The notes under the pieces: generated by a model
The model's database searches: none
Seen by the model: only the letters and a program-made list of their open reading frames with translations
Told to the model about the DNA's origin: nothing
Shown here: positions 7,820-16,195 of the stretch, in pieces
How the letters are laid out: the number at the start of each line of letters is the position of its first letter
Numbering within the stretch: position 1 is the first letter of the stretch
Translations under genes and position numbers: made by a program
From: Candidatus Kuenenia stuttgartensis
GTDB taxonomy: Bacteria > Planctomycetota > Planctomycetia > Planctomycetales > Planctomycetaceae
DNA: 39,002 nucleotides
Direction: 5' to 3'
Assembly: GCA_945906725.1 (NCBI GenBank)
Contig: CAMDRI010000034.1
Location: 1-39,002, forward strand

Positions 7820-8746
7820 AAGTCACTGGCGGCGGACAAACTACTCGCCGAGCGAATCCCGTTGGGCGAACCGGATGACTACAAGCCCTGCATCTCGAAT
7901 TTGCCCAGCGTCGCGACCAAGCGAGCGTTGATTGTCTGCGGCCTGAGCGGCGATGCGGCGCATCACAAGCTGTTTGCCGAAACGCTCAACAAGCTGCACG
8001 AAGGACTGACGAAACGATTGGGTTTCGGCGAGTCGGACGTGCAACTCCTGTTCCGCGACGAGTCCATCGAAGCGGACGCTGACCTCATCAAGTCCCCCGG
8101 CCGAACGAGACGCGAGGAGCTCGAAAAGAGCGTCACGAATCTGCAAGCAAAGCTGCAACCGACAGACGCGTTGTGGGTCATCGTCATCGGGCACAGTCAT
8201 TACGACGGCAAGCATTCGTGGTTGAATCTGCCGGGGCCGGACATCCAGCAACTCGAATTCGCCAAGTTGTTCTAGGGCTTTACCGCCGCGCAACAGGTGT
8301 TCGTCATCACCACACCGACGAGCCGTTACGCCATCAAGCCGCTCTAGCCCAAAGGCCGAGTCGTCATCACGGCCACCGAAATCGATTGGGAAACCAACGA
8401 GACGGAGTTCCCGCACGAGTTCGCTCGCGTCCTGTCAGCGCCCCCGAAGCGAAAGAGTTTGACCTCAACGAAGATGGCACGATCTCGCTGTTCGATCTGT
8501 ACGTCACTATCGCTCGTAATCTCGCGCAGTCGTATTCTCGAACGAGAATTGCTGGCGACCGAGCATCCGCTGCTCGACGAAAACCGGGGCGGCCGAGGCA
8601 CCGAAGAGCAAATCGACTTCCTGACCGAAGAGCAGGGTGGGCGAGCCAAAGCTAGAAAACCTTCGACTTCACCGATGAGTTCCACGCGAGATGGTCGCGC
8701 AGCCAAGTCCATCACGCTGTCATTTTTCCGAGTGGACCCAGCGTGA
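7820..8746 (+). pseudogene. Decayed C13 / caspase-like peptidase gene
   Basis: Remnants of one protein are spread over two plus-strand frames. From 7820 the frame reads LAERIPLGEPDDYKPCISN, then RALIVCGLSGDAAHHKLFAE and VIVIGHSHYDGKHSWLNLPG. The last has the His-Gly neighbourhood of caspase-like C13 folds. In-frame stops occur at 8273-8275 and 8345-8347, after which homology continues as PKGRVVITATE and NETEFPHEFARVL. A shift near 8440 (apparently one lost C in a C run) moves the reading to SAPEAKEFDLNEDG. A second near 8535 moves it back to ERELLATEHPLLDEN and TEEQGGRAKA. There is no start codon, so the 5' end is gone too. Two stops and two frameshifts make this a pseudogene with little doubt. 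Confidence 0.8.
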
Positions 8747-8829
8747 CCGACCGCGGAATGGTGTTGGTTTCGTCCGAGAATCGCGCGCCGTTGCGAAAAG
8801 TGTCAGTTGTTTTGGCTTCGGCAAGGATT

Positions 8830-9007
8830 CGTCATACTGCCGATAACGATCGACATCGGTTCGCGGAAAGAGTTGTTCGTCGATTCCATCGAGCAAAAAG
8901 CTGCGTGGAAAAATGCCACCGATACCAGCTCTCTCGCCGGCTAAGACGTGCGACTCCACTTCGTACTTCGCAACGGGGACTTGTTTTCGTTCAAATTTGC
9001 TGATTGA
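8830..9007 (+). pseudogene. C-terminal remnant of a GH32/GH43-like gene
   Basis: One frame reads DSIEQKAAWKNATDTSSLAG, an in-frame stop at 8942-8944, then DVRLHFVLRNGDLFSFKFAD and a stop at 9005-9007. It aligns with the end of the intact gene at 5128-6585 (DRIRQQVGWKQGSDVSKLAG, then VRLRFVMKDADLYAIQFP). Upstream of about 8830 I cannot follow the homology. It is therefore a truncated paralogue whose N-terminal bulk has been deleted, next to the C13-like pseudogene. Confidence 0.7.
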
Positions 9008-9033
9008 ATCCTGACAACGAACGGAGGTGCCGG

Positions 9034-10515
9034 ATGCTGGTCAGCACAACCAATTCGATGCTGGGACACGACTTGAGCCGTCGTGCCTTCGTGCGGCATG
9101 TACTAGCGGGCATCGGGGTTCTGAGTTTGCCAAATGTCTTGCGACTGCGGGCTGAAGCCGCGATCGCATCCGGAGCGCGAAAGCGTTCCCTGATTCTGCT
9201 CTGGCAAGATGGAGGGCCGAGTCACTTCGAGACGTTCGATCCAAAGCCTGAAGCGCCGGTCGAGTTTCGCGGAGAATTGGGAGCCATTCAGACAACGCTT
9301 TCAGGCGTGCAGTTCTGCGAAGTGCTGCCGCGACTGGCTCATCTCGCCCACCGGTTCAGCGTGATTCGCTCGCTGCATCAGCCCTCGTCGGATCATGTGG
9401 TTGGCTCGCACAATGTGCTCACCGGTTGGGACGGCGAGACCGAAGGTTCCAAGTCCCGGTATCCTGACCTAGCCTCGATCATCAGTCGCAAGCGAGCAGA
9501 AGAATCAGAAGGGGGCGCGCAGATCGGCGAATCAACAGACCCGCGTCTGGCGATGGGTTTGAAAAGGACCGGAACCAAGCGGGATGCCGGGACTGCTCGC
9601 CAGGAACTGCCGCGCTACGTCGACATCAGCAGCGGCCTGCATCGAGGCGGGCCGGCGTTTCTGGGGCCGATCCATGCGCCGTTCGCCGTCGCAGGTGATC
9701 CCTCGAAGCCAGATTTCGTTGTGCAGAATCTGCGAATGAAAGGCTCGCCGACGCAATTGAATGCTCGGCTGAGAATGCTTCAGGATTTGGACCGTTTTGG
9801 TCGCTCCGATCTGGGACTGACGGGCGTGGACTTCGCCGAGCAGATGCAAGCCACGGATGTCTTTCGCGGACAGGCCCTCGACCTGCTGACGGGAGCGGGA
9901 GCGGCCCGAGCCTTCGACTTGTCGCGCGAGACGGAACAGGTTCGGCAGCGTTATGGCTTGCACACCTCGGGGCAGCAGTGCTTGCTGGCGCGACGGCTGG
10001 TGGAAGCGGGCGTCAATATTGTCGCTGTTCGCTTTTGTCCGGACGGGCGCGGCGATTACGAAAAGACGATGATCGGCTGGGATGACCACGCCGTGCATGG
10101 AAACATCTTCGAGATCATGCGCCAGCGCGGGCCGCAGTTCGATCAGTCGGTGAGCGCGTTGATTGAAGATCTCTCGGACCGCGGGCTCGAAGATGAAGTG
10201 CTCGTCGTCGTTGCGGGCGAGTTCGGTCGGACGCCGCGAGTCCATGTCCACAAAGGCTGCCCTGGCCGAGAGCACTGGGGACCGGCGGGCTGTGCGTTGG
10301 TCTTCGGCGGAGGACTCAACATGGGACAGGTCGTCGGTTCGACCAACGACAAGGGGGAACAGCCGCTCGATCGGCCGTTCAAGTATCAATCTCTGTTAGC
10401 CACCATCTATCACAGCCTGGGGATCAACTTCGAACACACGTTTGTGAATAGCGCCGGGCGACCAGTCCCAATCTTGCCGCAAGGCGAAGTGATTCGGGAG
10501 CTCACGGGCGTCTGA
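9034..10515 (+). CDS. Tat-exported DUF1501 protein (orphan copy)
   Basis: A 493-residue DUF1501 protein with a Tat signal (SRRAFVRHVLAGIG). The ATG at 9034 is chosen over an upstream TTG because GGAGG ends 6 bases before it. The fold is related to alkaline phosphatase/sulfatase. Visible conserved blocks are LILLWQDGGPSHFETFDPKP near the N-terminus, QCLLARRLVEAGVNIVAVRF, GWDDHAVHGNIF, and VVAGEFGRTPRVH with GREHWGPAG near the C-terminus. Its biochemical role is not established in the literature I know. The usual planctomycete partner, a DUF1549/DUF1553 cytochrome-like protein, is missing here. Upstream lie only pseudogenes, so a partner may have been lost. Confidence 0.88.
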   Translation: MLVSTTNSMLGHDLSRRAFVRHVLAGIGVLSLPNVLRLRAEAAIASGARKRSLILLWQDGGPSHFETFDPKPEAPVEFRGELGAIQTTLSGVQFCEVLPRLAHLAHRFSVIRSLHQPSSDHVVGSHNVLTGWDGETEGSKSRYPDLASIISRKRAEESEGGAQIGESTDPRLAMGLKRTGTKRDAGTARQELPRYVDISSGLHRGGPAFLGPIHAPFAVAGDPSKPDFVVQNLRMKGSPTQLNARLRMLQDLDRFGRSDLGLTGVDFAEQMQATDVFRGQALDLLTGAGAARAFDLSRETEQVRQRYGLHTSGQQCLLARRLVEAGVNIVAVRFCPDGRGDYEKTMIGWDDHAVHGNIFEIMRQRGPQFDQSVSALIEDLSDRGLEDEVLVVVAGEFGRTPRVHVHKGCPGREHWGPAGCALVFGGGLNMGQVVGSTNDKGEQPLDRPFKYQSLLATIYHSLGINFEHTFVNSAGRPVPILPQGEVIRELTGV

Positions 10516-10594
10516 ATGATGCGTGGCTCGACGTACCTTGGTGTTGATGACGCGCACGGAGTCGATCAAACTCAGACAAACAGGAGCCAAGCCC

Positions 10595-11770
10595 ATGAAC
10601 CGCAACGTTGGTTTCCGCAGTCTTCTTTTCGTCTGTGCGTCTTTGGTTCTGAGCGGAGCAGGCTGGGCTGATGACGCGGAGGGGACATCGCCTCCGCCGC
10701 TGAAGATCCAGAAGATCTACTTCATGTTTCACCCCGTCTGCTGGCGGAATTTCGGTGCCACACCACCGCCGACGGCAGACAAGAAACTGTGGGCTGCCTG
10801 CTACAACCGGGAACTCAAGGTCAACGAAAAACAGAAACAGTTCATCAGCGACCTGAAACCTGATGAAGCGCTGGTTCTGTTCCCGATTGGGCGCAGCGGC
10901 GCGATGCGTGAGCTGGAAGACCATGCCTCTCAGGCATTGGGCCGTCGCTGCATCATCGTACGCCGGGACGGATGGGATCCACCGGCGGCGTGGGGAACAC
11001 TACCCAATGCCATCGACGAGTTTCTGAACAATCCCCAGTTGAAGGGCAAGGCTGAGTTCCTCAATCCAGTGCCTGCTGACATCCGCAAGGAGCTGGAAAC
11101 CGAATTGCGTGATGCCTGGGAGAAGCATCAACGACCCAACTGGAACATCGGCCTGCTCGAGGTGGCGTACTACAGCCGCATGTGCGCCTTGGACATTCAG
11201 CACGAGTTCAAGTCTCACAATCTGCAGTACGATCCAGCCACGGTTCGCAGCGCGGCGTTCGGGGAAGGATTCGAGCAATGCGCCATGACTTGGAAACAGA
11301 TGCTCGTTCCCTACCTCGGCTTCGCCCACCCTGCCGACAACATCTTCGAGCTGTCGGTCAGCGGCGCACCATTTCTGGTCAACGCGACGCTGGTGGAACG
11401 CCTCGAACTCAACGAGGACTTACGTCTCTATCTGTGGAAGGCTGAGGACGGCCGCCTTGTGGGAATGTACGCCCGGGCGTGGTGTCGCATGAAGGATCCG
11501 CAGTTATTCGCGCATGTTTCGCCAGCCGGCATGAAGCTCGAAGTCCGCGAGACGCATAACAAGCAACTCTGGCCAGAGCCGGATGCGCCGGTCCTGGCGT
11601 TGACGGAGAAAGACCGTCGCCTTCGCATTCCCGTCTTCAATGGCATTCGACGAGACTCTCACTGGTCCCCCGTGGTGGGGACGGCCGAAGAGCCGTGTTA
11701 CCTGATCGCCGCCGGCATCTCCTTCGAACAGTTCCGCGAACGTCTGGTCAAAGCCTCGATTCTGCCTTGA
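10595..11770 (+). CDS. Secreted protein of unknown function
   Basis: I do not recognise this 391-residue protein. It has a signal peptide (MNRNVGFRSLLFVCASLVLSG...AGWADD). The ATG at 10595 is preferred over the upstream in-frame start because AGGAG lies 8 bases before it. The mature protein is globular and tryptophan-rich, with no obvious repeats. DEALVLFPIGRSGAMRELE and GRRCIIVRRDGW look like a small alpha/beta segment, and a beta-rich second half starts near residue 230. It lies 79 bases after the DUF1501 gene. Its stop overlaps an ATG of the LRR gene as TGATG, so the two are probably co-expressed. Confidence 0.75.
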   Translation: MNRNVGFRSLLFVCASLVLSGAGWADDAEGTSPPPLKIQKIYFMFHPVCWRNFGATPPPTADKKLWAACYNRELKVNEKQKQFISDLKPDEALVLFPIGRSGAMRELEDHASQALGRRCIIVRRDGWDPPAAWGTLPNAIDEFLNNPQLKGKAEFLNPVPADIRKELETELRDAWEKHQRPNWNIGLLEVAYYSRMCALDIQHEFKSHNLQYDPATVRSAAFGEGFEQCAMTWKQMLVPYLGFAHPADNIFELSVSGAPFLVNATLVERLELNEDLRLYLWKAEDGRLVGMYARAWCRMKDPQLFAHVSPAGMKLEVRETHNKQLWPEPDAPVLALTEKDRRLRIPVFNGIRRDSHWSPVVGTAEEPCYLIAAGISFEQFRERLVKASILP

Positions 11771-11814
11771 TGAGAAGACATTTCAGAGCACCGGCTCATT
11801 GCAAGAAGATCACC

Positions 11815-13431
11815 ATGGGCCAACCCTCGACGATGCTTTCGACCGCGATGGTGTTATCGGCGCTGTTGGCCATCGGGAATGCCTGCCGTGCGTCCGATCT
11901 GAGGGCCGAGTCCGTCGCTCAACTGGATCGTCTCGGTGCCCGATTGGAACGGGACTCAGAGAACCGGATCGCGTCTGTGGATTTGTCCGCCTGTGTCGCG
12001 GCGAATGCAGGACTGGAGGAAGTTCGGCACTTGCCACATGTCTCGAAGCTGGCGCTGCCGCCGATTGTTGACGATGTCGGACTGGACTCGATTGGAAAAG
12101 TGACCAACTTGGCTCGGCTGGACCTGCGGGGCTATCGCTCGATCACCGACGCCGGTCTGGCACATGTGAATCGGTTGCCGCATCTCAGAACCTTGGCCCT
12201 TCCGCCTCAGATCAGCGATGTCGGGCTGCGGCATCTGGCTCGCATGAAAAGTCTCCGGCAACTCGAACTGTCGCATTGCCGTCAGATTACCGACGACGGC
12301 CTGACTGCGGTTGCTGAGTTGCTCGATCTGGAAGTCCTGGACCTGACCGGTTGTCATCGACTCACGGATCGTGGAATTGAACGACTCGCATCGCTGCGTG
12401 GTCTTCGCAGTCTCACGCTGAGCCGCTGCTCTGTCACCGATGCCAGCTTGGAACACCTTGCGGCGCTCAAGCAACTGCAGACTCTGCGGCTCTCGGAAAC
12501 GAGCGTTCGTGGACCTGGCTTGAAGCACTTCGCAGCGTTGCCGAACTTAGAACTGCTCGACCTCGAATTGACGCCGATCGCGGATGAGCATCTCGTCGAA
12601 CTCCGCAGACTGACAAGCCTGCGATCGCTCTCGCTGCCAGCCGGAGTGACTGCGTCTGCGCTGGTTCGTTTACAGCCGCTGGTTCAGTTACAGACTTTGA
12701 CCGCGTGCGACTCACGGCTCGACAACGCAGGGCTCGCTCATGTGGCGGCCTTCCAGAAGCTCGTTCGCCTGGACCTCAACGGGGCGTCGATTTCGGATGC
12801 CGGCCTCGCACACTTCGCCGAACTCACCAATCTGGAAGAACTGAATCTGACCGGAACCGCCGTGAGCGACGCGGGATTGTCGCACCTGAAACGACTGACC
12901 CGCTTGCGCAAGCTGTCGATCGCCGGATCGCAAATCACGTTGAGCGGAGTCGTGCGCCTCTTCACGAGCGAACAGCAACGACCGCTCACCGCCGCACTGG
13001 TAGCGCTGGACGCCGCCGCCGTTGACGACATGGGGAACGTGATTGCAATCAACGTCGCGGGAACGTCATTTGGCGACGCGGAGATGGCACAGCTTCAAGG
13101 CGTCGCGACACTCAAGGAATTGCAACTCACCGCAACAAAAGTGACCGACGCGGGGATGGCGCAGCTCAAAGGACTGACGAGCCTCGAACGACTGTTCATT
13201 GCGAAATGCTCCATCAGCGACGCCGGTTTCGCTCACGTCAAGGGTCTGCCCGAACTGCGAGTGCTCAACATCTATGGCACCCAGATCATGAGCGCAGGAC
13301 TAGAGCATTTGATGGGGCTGAAGAAGTTGAAAACCTTGTACATCACGGATCTCAAATTCAAACCGGCGGCCGTCGATCGGCTCAAGCAGCAGTTGCCCGA
13401 CTTGAAAGTCACGGATTACACGGCCGAGTGA
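11815..13431 (+). CDS. Secreted leucine-rich-repeat protein
   Basis: About sixteen repeats of the cysteine-containing/F-box LRR type are visible (pattern ITDAGLAHVxxLPxLRxLxL). They run in two blocks separated by a non-LRR segment around LFTSEQQRPLTAALVALDAA. A signal peptide is present: MGQPSTMLSTAMVLSALLA, cleaved after ACRASD or nearby. I use the ATG at 11815, with AAGAAG about 7 bases upstream. An alternative ATG at 11770 overlaps the preceding stop. Such arrays form curved binding surfaces, but the ligand is unknown. There is no membrane anchor or enzymatic domain, so the protein is probably periplasmic or secreted and acts with the unknown protein before it. Confidence 0.85.
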   Translation: MGQPSTMLSTAMVLSALLAIGNACRASDLRAESVAQLDRLGARLERDSENRIASVDLSACVAANAGLEEVRHLPHVSKLALPPIVDDVGLDSIGKVTNLARLDLRGYRSITDAGLAHVNRLPHLRTLALPPQISDVGLRHLARMKSLRQLELSHCRQITDDGLTAVAELLDLEVLDLTGCHRLTDRGIERLASLRGLRSLTLSRCSVTDASLEHLAALKQLQTLRLSETSVRGPGLKHFAALPNLELLDLELTPIADEHLVELRRLTSLRSLSLPAGVTASALVRLQPLVQLQTLTACDSRLDNAGLAHVAAFQKLVRLDLNGASISDAGLAHFAELTNLEELNLTGTAVSDAGLSHLKRLTRLRKLSIAGSQITLSGVVRLFTSEQQRPLTAALVALDAAAVDDMGNVIAINVAGTSFGDAEMAQLQGVATLKELQLTATKVTDAGMAQLKGLTSLERLFIAKCSISDAGFAHVKGLPELRVLNIYGTQIMSAGLEHLMGLKKLKTLYITDLKFKPAAVDRLKQQLPDLKVTDYTAE

Positions 13432-13498
13432 TCCAGCCACCAGCGTCGAGCACTCCGCTCTCTCGCGCCTCCGCAAGAACACTCTTGGTCGAAGCTGT

Positions 13499-14254
13499 TC
13501 AATTGTGGCGGAGTTCGGTGCGTGTTCCGCGCACGTCCATTTCGTACTCGATCTCAGCGATCGGCGGTCGGCTGAAGTGCCAGGTTGTGCCGTGCATGCT
13601 TGCGGGACCAATGCGGCCCAAGAGGATTTCCGGCAACAACGGCGTGAGCGAATGCGCCGTGTAAACATTGACGGTGCTGACCTGCGGCCAGTCCGCGCCG
13701 AGTCCTCGCAGCCGGGACTCCATCAAATCTATCACGAAGCGGGCCTTGATCGTCAGACCTGCGGGCGAGATGTCGCCGAGAGCAATGATTCCCTCACGCG
13801 ACAGAATTCCTTCCGGAAGTTCACCGGCACCGGCGACCACAAAAGTCGGCGGCGAATTGCCGCGACACCCCCGTGTGAACGAGAAGCCAGACAACACCGG
13901 CTCAGTGGGCGGGTTGATGACCGGAGCGACATTCGTCCGAGCGACCGGATTGACTCCATCGACGAAGACACCCCAGCGTTGCAGGATGGCGGCGTACTCA
14001 GCATTGAATTCGGTGAATCCATTAAAGCTGAACGGCCGAGGCGACCGCAGTTCAACCGCACAGAGTGCAGACTTCGGACGGCTTTCCGTGGCCAGGAATG
14101 CGGCGATTGTCTCGAACCCTTCGCGATAGGCGACGGGCCGCTGCAGCGTGACATGCACAATCTCGAAGCCGGGACTGGAAACGACACCGCACGAGTACGG
14201 CGCGATGCCCGGCAAGAAGCGATAGTTCCCCGAAGGATGATTGGTCAGCGGCAT
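13499..14254 (-). CDS. RidA-like (YjgF/YER057c/UK114 superfamily) protein
   Basis: This 251-residue protein has two regions that resemble RidA-like domains. The first spans about residues 40-120 (SALCAVELRSPRPFSF, AILQRWGVF). The second has WPQVSTVNVYTAHSLTPLLP and IAEIEYEMDVRG. RidA proteins hydrolyse reactive enamine/imine intermediates; two-domain relatives include other enzymes, so the reaction is open. There is no signal peptide, so it is cytoplasmic. AAGGA lies about 7 bases before the start. It is convergent with the LRR gene, with 67 bases between the stops and no clear terminator. Family placement is by motif resemblance only. Confidence 0.7.
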   Translation of the reverse strand: MPLTNHPSGNYRFLPGIAPYSCGVVSSPGFEIVHVTLQRPVAYREGFETIAAFLATESRPKSALCAVELRSPRPFSFNGFTEFNAEYAAILQRWGVFVDGVNPVARTNVAPVINPPTEPVLSGFSFTRGCRGNSPPTFVVAGAGELPEGILSREGIIALGDISPAGLTIKARFVIDLMESRLRGLGADWPQVSTVNVYTAHSLTPLLPEILLGRIGPASMHGTTWHFSRPPIAEIEYEMDVRGTRTELRHN

Positions 14255-14373
14255 TGGAAGTCCTTTCTTGCCGCCACCGTATCAAACGCCATGAGCGTTG
14301 CCAAATTATTGCTGGTCGCGCTCATCCCGCAGATCGACCAACGGCGAACGCTCGCAGATTCTCGCACTCACGG

Positions 14374-14779
14374 CTACGACGGCGATTTTGTGGGCTGTTT
14401 GGCTGCTCGGCGATCTTCTTTGAAGAACTTTACGATCAGTGCGGCGGCTTCCTCCGGGTACTTGTGCGTTCCCGGATGGATCATTGTCACAACAGGATTG
14501 CCGTCATTCGATGGATACAACGTGCGGTTCTTGTCCCACGCTGTTCCCTCGCCGCAACCGTTGAGCATTCGCAGACGCGTTTCATCGCTTGCTGCCGCGT
14601 GAACTTCACGAGTTTGTCGTTCTCGGTCGCGACGTGCGGGACCGGTTTCGGCTGGAGGTCTTCCAGTAATCGTCCATTCGCAGCGCGTTGGCTTGGCAGC
14701 CACCGAGTTACAGGCATTCTGAGCGACAAACAGCACGACGAAAATCACGATCAACCTTCGCAGGAATTCGTCCCCTGAT
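14374..14779 (-). pseudogene. Decayed polyhydroxybutyrate-depolymerase-like (LpqC-type) esterase
   Basis: Two minus-strand frames carry consecutive parts of one protein end. The first has KPVPHVATENDKLVKFTRQQ. After a one-base shift near 14580 the second has MLNGCGEGTAWDKNRTLYPS and GNPVVTMIHPGTHKYPEEAA, then LIVKFFKE. These match the C-terminus of exported PHB-depolymerase/LpqC-like alpha/beta hydrolases, including the catalytic-His region (HPGTH). In front is only a signal-peptide-like stretch, LRRLIVIFVVLFVAQNA. The whole hydrolase core with the nucleophile serine is missing. So a deletion joined the leader to the tail, and a frameshift followed. It lies directly downstream of the DUF1501 gene and was probably once in that operon. 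Confidence 0.65.
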
Positions 14780-16195
14780 TTAGGCCAGCACTTTGCGAAC
14801 GACGTGGCCATGCACGTCGGTGAGCCGGAAGTCGCGGCCGGCGAAGTGATAAGTCAGGCGTTCGTGATCCAAACCCAGCAGGTGCAAAATCGTGGCATGT
14901 AGATCGTGGACGTGGACGGGATGCTCGATGGCGTCCCAGCCGAATTCGTCAGTGGCACCGTGAGTCATGCCTCTGCGGACGCCACCGCCGGCCAGCCACA
15001 TCGAGAACCCGAACGGATGATGATCGCGGCCGTCTTTGCCTTCGGCCGTCGGCGTGCGACCGAATTCGCCTCCCCAGATCACCAGAGTCTCATCGAGCAG
15101 GCCGCGAGTTTTCAGATCCTGGAGCAAGCCCGCGATCGGTTGATCGGTGGCGAGCGCGTTGGTCTCGTGACCGGCTTTGAGACCGCTGTGTTGGTCCCAG
15201 GGCTGGAAGCCTCCCGTCGTGTGATAGAGCTGCACGAAGCGCACGCCCCGCTCGACCAAGCGCCGGGCCAAGAGACATTGCCGTCCGAACAATTCCGTCT
15301 TCGGTTGGTCGAGCCCATACAGCTTGGCGGTCGCGGGTGTCTCACCGGCAAGGTCGAATGCATCGGGAGCCTCGGTCTGCATCCGGAACGCGAGTTCGAA
15401 CGCTTCGATGCGGGCGGTGAGTCGGTCGTCGTCCGCTCGTTGCTCGCGGTGCAGTCCATTCAAGCGAGCGAGTGCGTCGAGTTCGCGTCGCTGCCGGTCA
15501 CGCGGAACTTGCAGACTGCTGAGATTGCGGAGCGGCTGCACATGGTTCGAGACGAATGTTCCTTGATACGTGGCCGGGAGAAAGCTGGAACCATATTGCC
15601 GCGATCCTTCGATGATCGGGCCAGGGCCGATGGCGACGAATCCGGGCAGGTTCTGATTCTCGGTGCCGAGTCCGTAGGTCACCCAGGCACCGAGGCTCGG
15701 ACGCGAGAAGACGCGCTCGCCGGTGTTCATCAGCAAGCAGCCGCCGGGATGATTCGGGTCGTCGGTGACCATCGAACGAATCACGCAGATGTCGTCGATG
15801 CAGGTGGCCGTTCGCGGAAAGAGTTCGCTGACCTCCAGGCCCGATTGTCCGTACTTTTGAAACTTCCACGGTGAGGCGAGCAGTTTTCGCTGCTGGCCCA
15901 GATACAGCTTCGGCGACGGCTGGCCATCGTCTTGGGTCAGTCGCGGTTTTGGATCGAACGTGTCGACTTGCGAAGGACCACCGGGCATGAAGAGGAAAAT
16001 GACTCGCTTGGCTCGCGCGGCAAAATGCGGACGCCGCGCGGCCAACGGAAAGTCAGCGGCGGATGATTCGTCGCCAAGCAGCGCGGACAAAGCCAGCGCA
16101 CCGAAGCCTGCTCCGGTACGGCTCAGCATTTCGCGACGGTTCAGGCCGTGGGGCAGGTTTTCAACCTGCCCCACGAGTTGAGTGTTAATCGACAT
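14780..16195 (-). CDS. Tat-exported DUF1501 protein, paired with the DUF1553 gene
   Basis: A 471-residue DUF1501 protein. Tat motif LNRREMLSRTGAGFG starts near residue 18. Family blocks include VIFLFMPGGPSQVDTFDPKP, CLLARRLVERGVRFVQLYH, LVIWGGEFGRTPTAEG and DHHPFGFSMWLAGGG. The start is the ATG at 16195-16193, which overlaps the end of the DUF1553 gene by 11 bases, so translation is probably coupled. The longer in-frame extension is antisense-like noise lying over the upstream gene. Residues 8-17 (VGQVENLPHG) are encoded by a 29-base perfect hairpin repeat lying between the start codon and the Tat motif. The function of DUF1501 proteins is unknown; the fold is sulfatase/phosphatase-like. Confidence 0.9.
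   Translation of the reverse strand: MSINTQLVGQVENLPHGLNRREMLSRTGAGFGALALSALLGDESSAADFPLAARRPHFAARAKRVIFLFMPGGPSQVDTFDPKPRLTQDDGQPSPKLYLGQQRKLLASPWKFQKYGQSGLEVSELFPRTATCIDDICVIRSMVTDDPNHPGGCLLMNTGERVFSRPSLGAWVTYGLGTENQNLPGFVAIGPGPIIEGSRQYGSSFLPATYQGTFVSNHVQPLRNLSSLQVPRDRQRRELDALARLNGLHREQRADDDRLTARIEAFELAFRMQTEAPDAFDLAGETPATAKLYGLDQPKTELFGRQCLLARRLVERGVRFVQLYHTTGGFQPWDQHSGLKAGHETNALATDQPIAGLLQDLKTRGLLDETLVIWGGEFGRTPTAEGKDGRDHHPFGFSMWLAGGGVRRGMTHGATDEFGWDAIEHPVHVHDLHATILHLLGLDHERLTYHFAGRDFRLTDVHGHVVRKVLA
16147..16175. repeat. Perfect hairpin repeat inside a coding sequence
   Basis: CGTGGGGCAGGTT (16147-16159) pairs perfectly with AACCTGCCCCACG (16163-16175) around a TTC loop. It is translated in frame as part of the DUF1501 leader peptide. 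The first 24 bases are identical to each arm of the intergenic repeat at 23239-23297, so this is a dispersed element and not a chance palindrome. Confidence 0.9.

Noticed and set aside
14254-14778. Plus-strand open frame over the decayed esterase
   Set aside because: The opposite strand carries recognisable esterase C-terminal motifs. The plus-strand translation has no motif and is a shadow.
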